Positions 63,872 through 64,000 of a stretch of DNA of 64,000 nt are shown one piece after another. How positions within the stretch are numbered: the stretch's first letter is position 1; every line of letters begins with the position of its first letter. This DNA is from Bacteroidota bacterium. Lineage in GTDB: Bacteria > Bacteroidota > Bacteroidia > Chitinophagales > Saprospiraceae. The notes beneath the pieces are model-generated. The model did not search any database. It saw nothing but the letters and a program-made list of their open reading frames with translations, and was not told the origin of the DNA. The translations under genes were made by a program, and so were the position numbers. The stretch spans positions 1-64,000 of the forward strand of contig WGNL01000030.1 in assembly GCA_016124585.1 (NCBI GenBank). Direction: 5' to 3'.

Positions 63872-64000
63872 ATGCCAAGTACTAAAATTGCCGGAATTGG
63901 CTTCTACGTCCCCGAAAATGCCGTCACCAATTTTGACCTGATGCGACACATGGAGACCTCCGATGAGTGGATTCAGGAACGCAGCGGCATTGTGGAGCGG
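63872..64000 (+). CDS. 3-oxoacyl-ACP synthase III (FabH-like), partial at right edge
   Basis: The first 43 codons of a KAS III/FabH-type gene: [37 protein letters not shown], the characteristic N-terminus (SDEWI, RSGI). It would start fatty acid chains or serve in a secondary pathway; the catalytic Cys lies beyond the window. Could be another thiolase-like KAS III homologue. Starts 36 bp after the cysteine desulfurase stop. Confidence 0.85.
   Translation, partial: MPSTKIAGIGFYVPENAVTNFDLMRHMETSDEWIQERSGIVER

Overview
The window reads as chromosomal DNA of a Bacteroidota bacterium, probably from the Saprospiria side of the phylum (phylum confident, family only a guess). Evidence: type IX secretion (T9SS) C-terminal sorting domains, a PorV-like outer-membrane protein, TonB-dependent receptors with an N-terminal carboxypeptidase-regulatory-like domain, a hybrid two-component regulator ending in an AraC-type helix-turn-helix, a bacterial GGGP synthase (PcrB-like), and promoters of the form TTG-N17-21-TAnnTTTG with weak Shine-Dalgarno sites. 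No rRNA, tRNA, CRISPR array, transposase or integrase was found.

Layout. 0-2.4 kb: a 21/42-bp minisatellite running off the left edge, an alpha/beta-hydrolase lipoprotein, a tiny very acidic protein and a RibD-C/DHFR-like reductase. 2.6-9.7 kb: hairpin repeats, then a same-strand catabolic block (GH97, GH3, M19 dipeptidase lipoprotein, sugar-phosphate isomerase-like protein). 9.7-13.4 kb: an Rrf2 regulator with four cysteines and a TonB receptor, each preceded by a palindrome. 13.4-17.2 kb: the accessory-looking part, with an orphan helical/beta protein, repeat and hairpin DNA, and two very AT-rich genes of unknown function that may form a foreign two-gene cassette.

17.4-29.1 kb: DUF1080 lipoprotein, 4-alpha-glucanotransferase with tandem starch-binding domains, an operon of two secreted esterases with an NCS1-type permease, an FMN-dependent alpha-hydroxy-acid dehydrogenase, an MBL-fold hydrolase and an AraC regulator, followed by an orphan promoter/terminator pair that may be a small RNA. 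29.9-45.8 kb is the most striking block: a 1228-residue TonB receptor, three tandem paralogous giant secreted proteins with T9SS-type C-termini (1360, 1333 and 837 aa) and a PorV-like barrel between the first two. The third paralog lacks about 520 residues just before the sorting domain and carries a G8 tract.

45.9-64 kb is mostly metabolic and regulatory: Gfo/Idh/MocA oxidoreductase, a family 2 glycosyltransferase whose 5' end contains four perfect copies of a 7-bp repeat (possible phase variation), GGGP synthase, folK with a deoxynucleoside kinase, a ScyD-like T9SS protein, a DUF2807-like protein, dihaem cytochrome c, NTF2-like protein, cupin, a TPR/histidine kinase/receiver/AraC hybrid regulator, a TetR repressor and alpha/beta-hydrolase joined by matching operator sites, TerC, ApbE, a methyltransferase, cysteine desulfurase and the start of a KAS III (FabH-like) gene at the right edge.

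All calls come from reading translations and DNA by eye; no alignment or database search was run. Residue numbers are counted from the chosen start codons.
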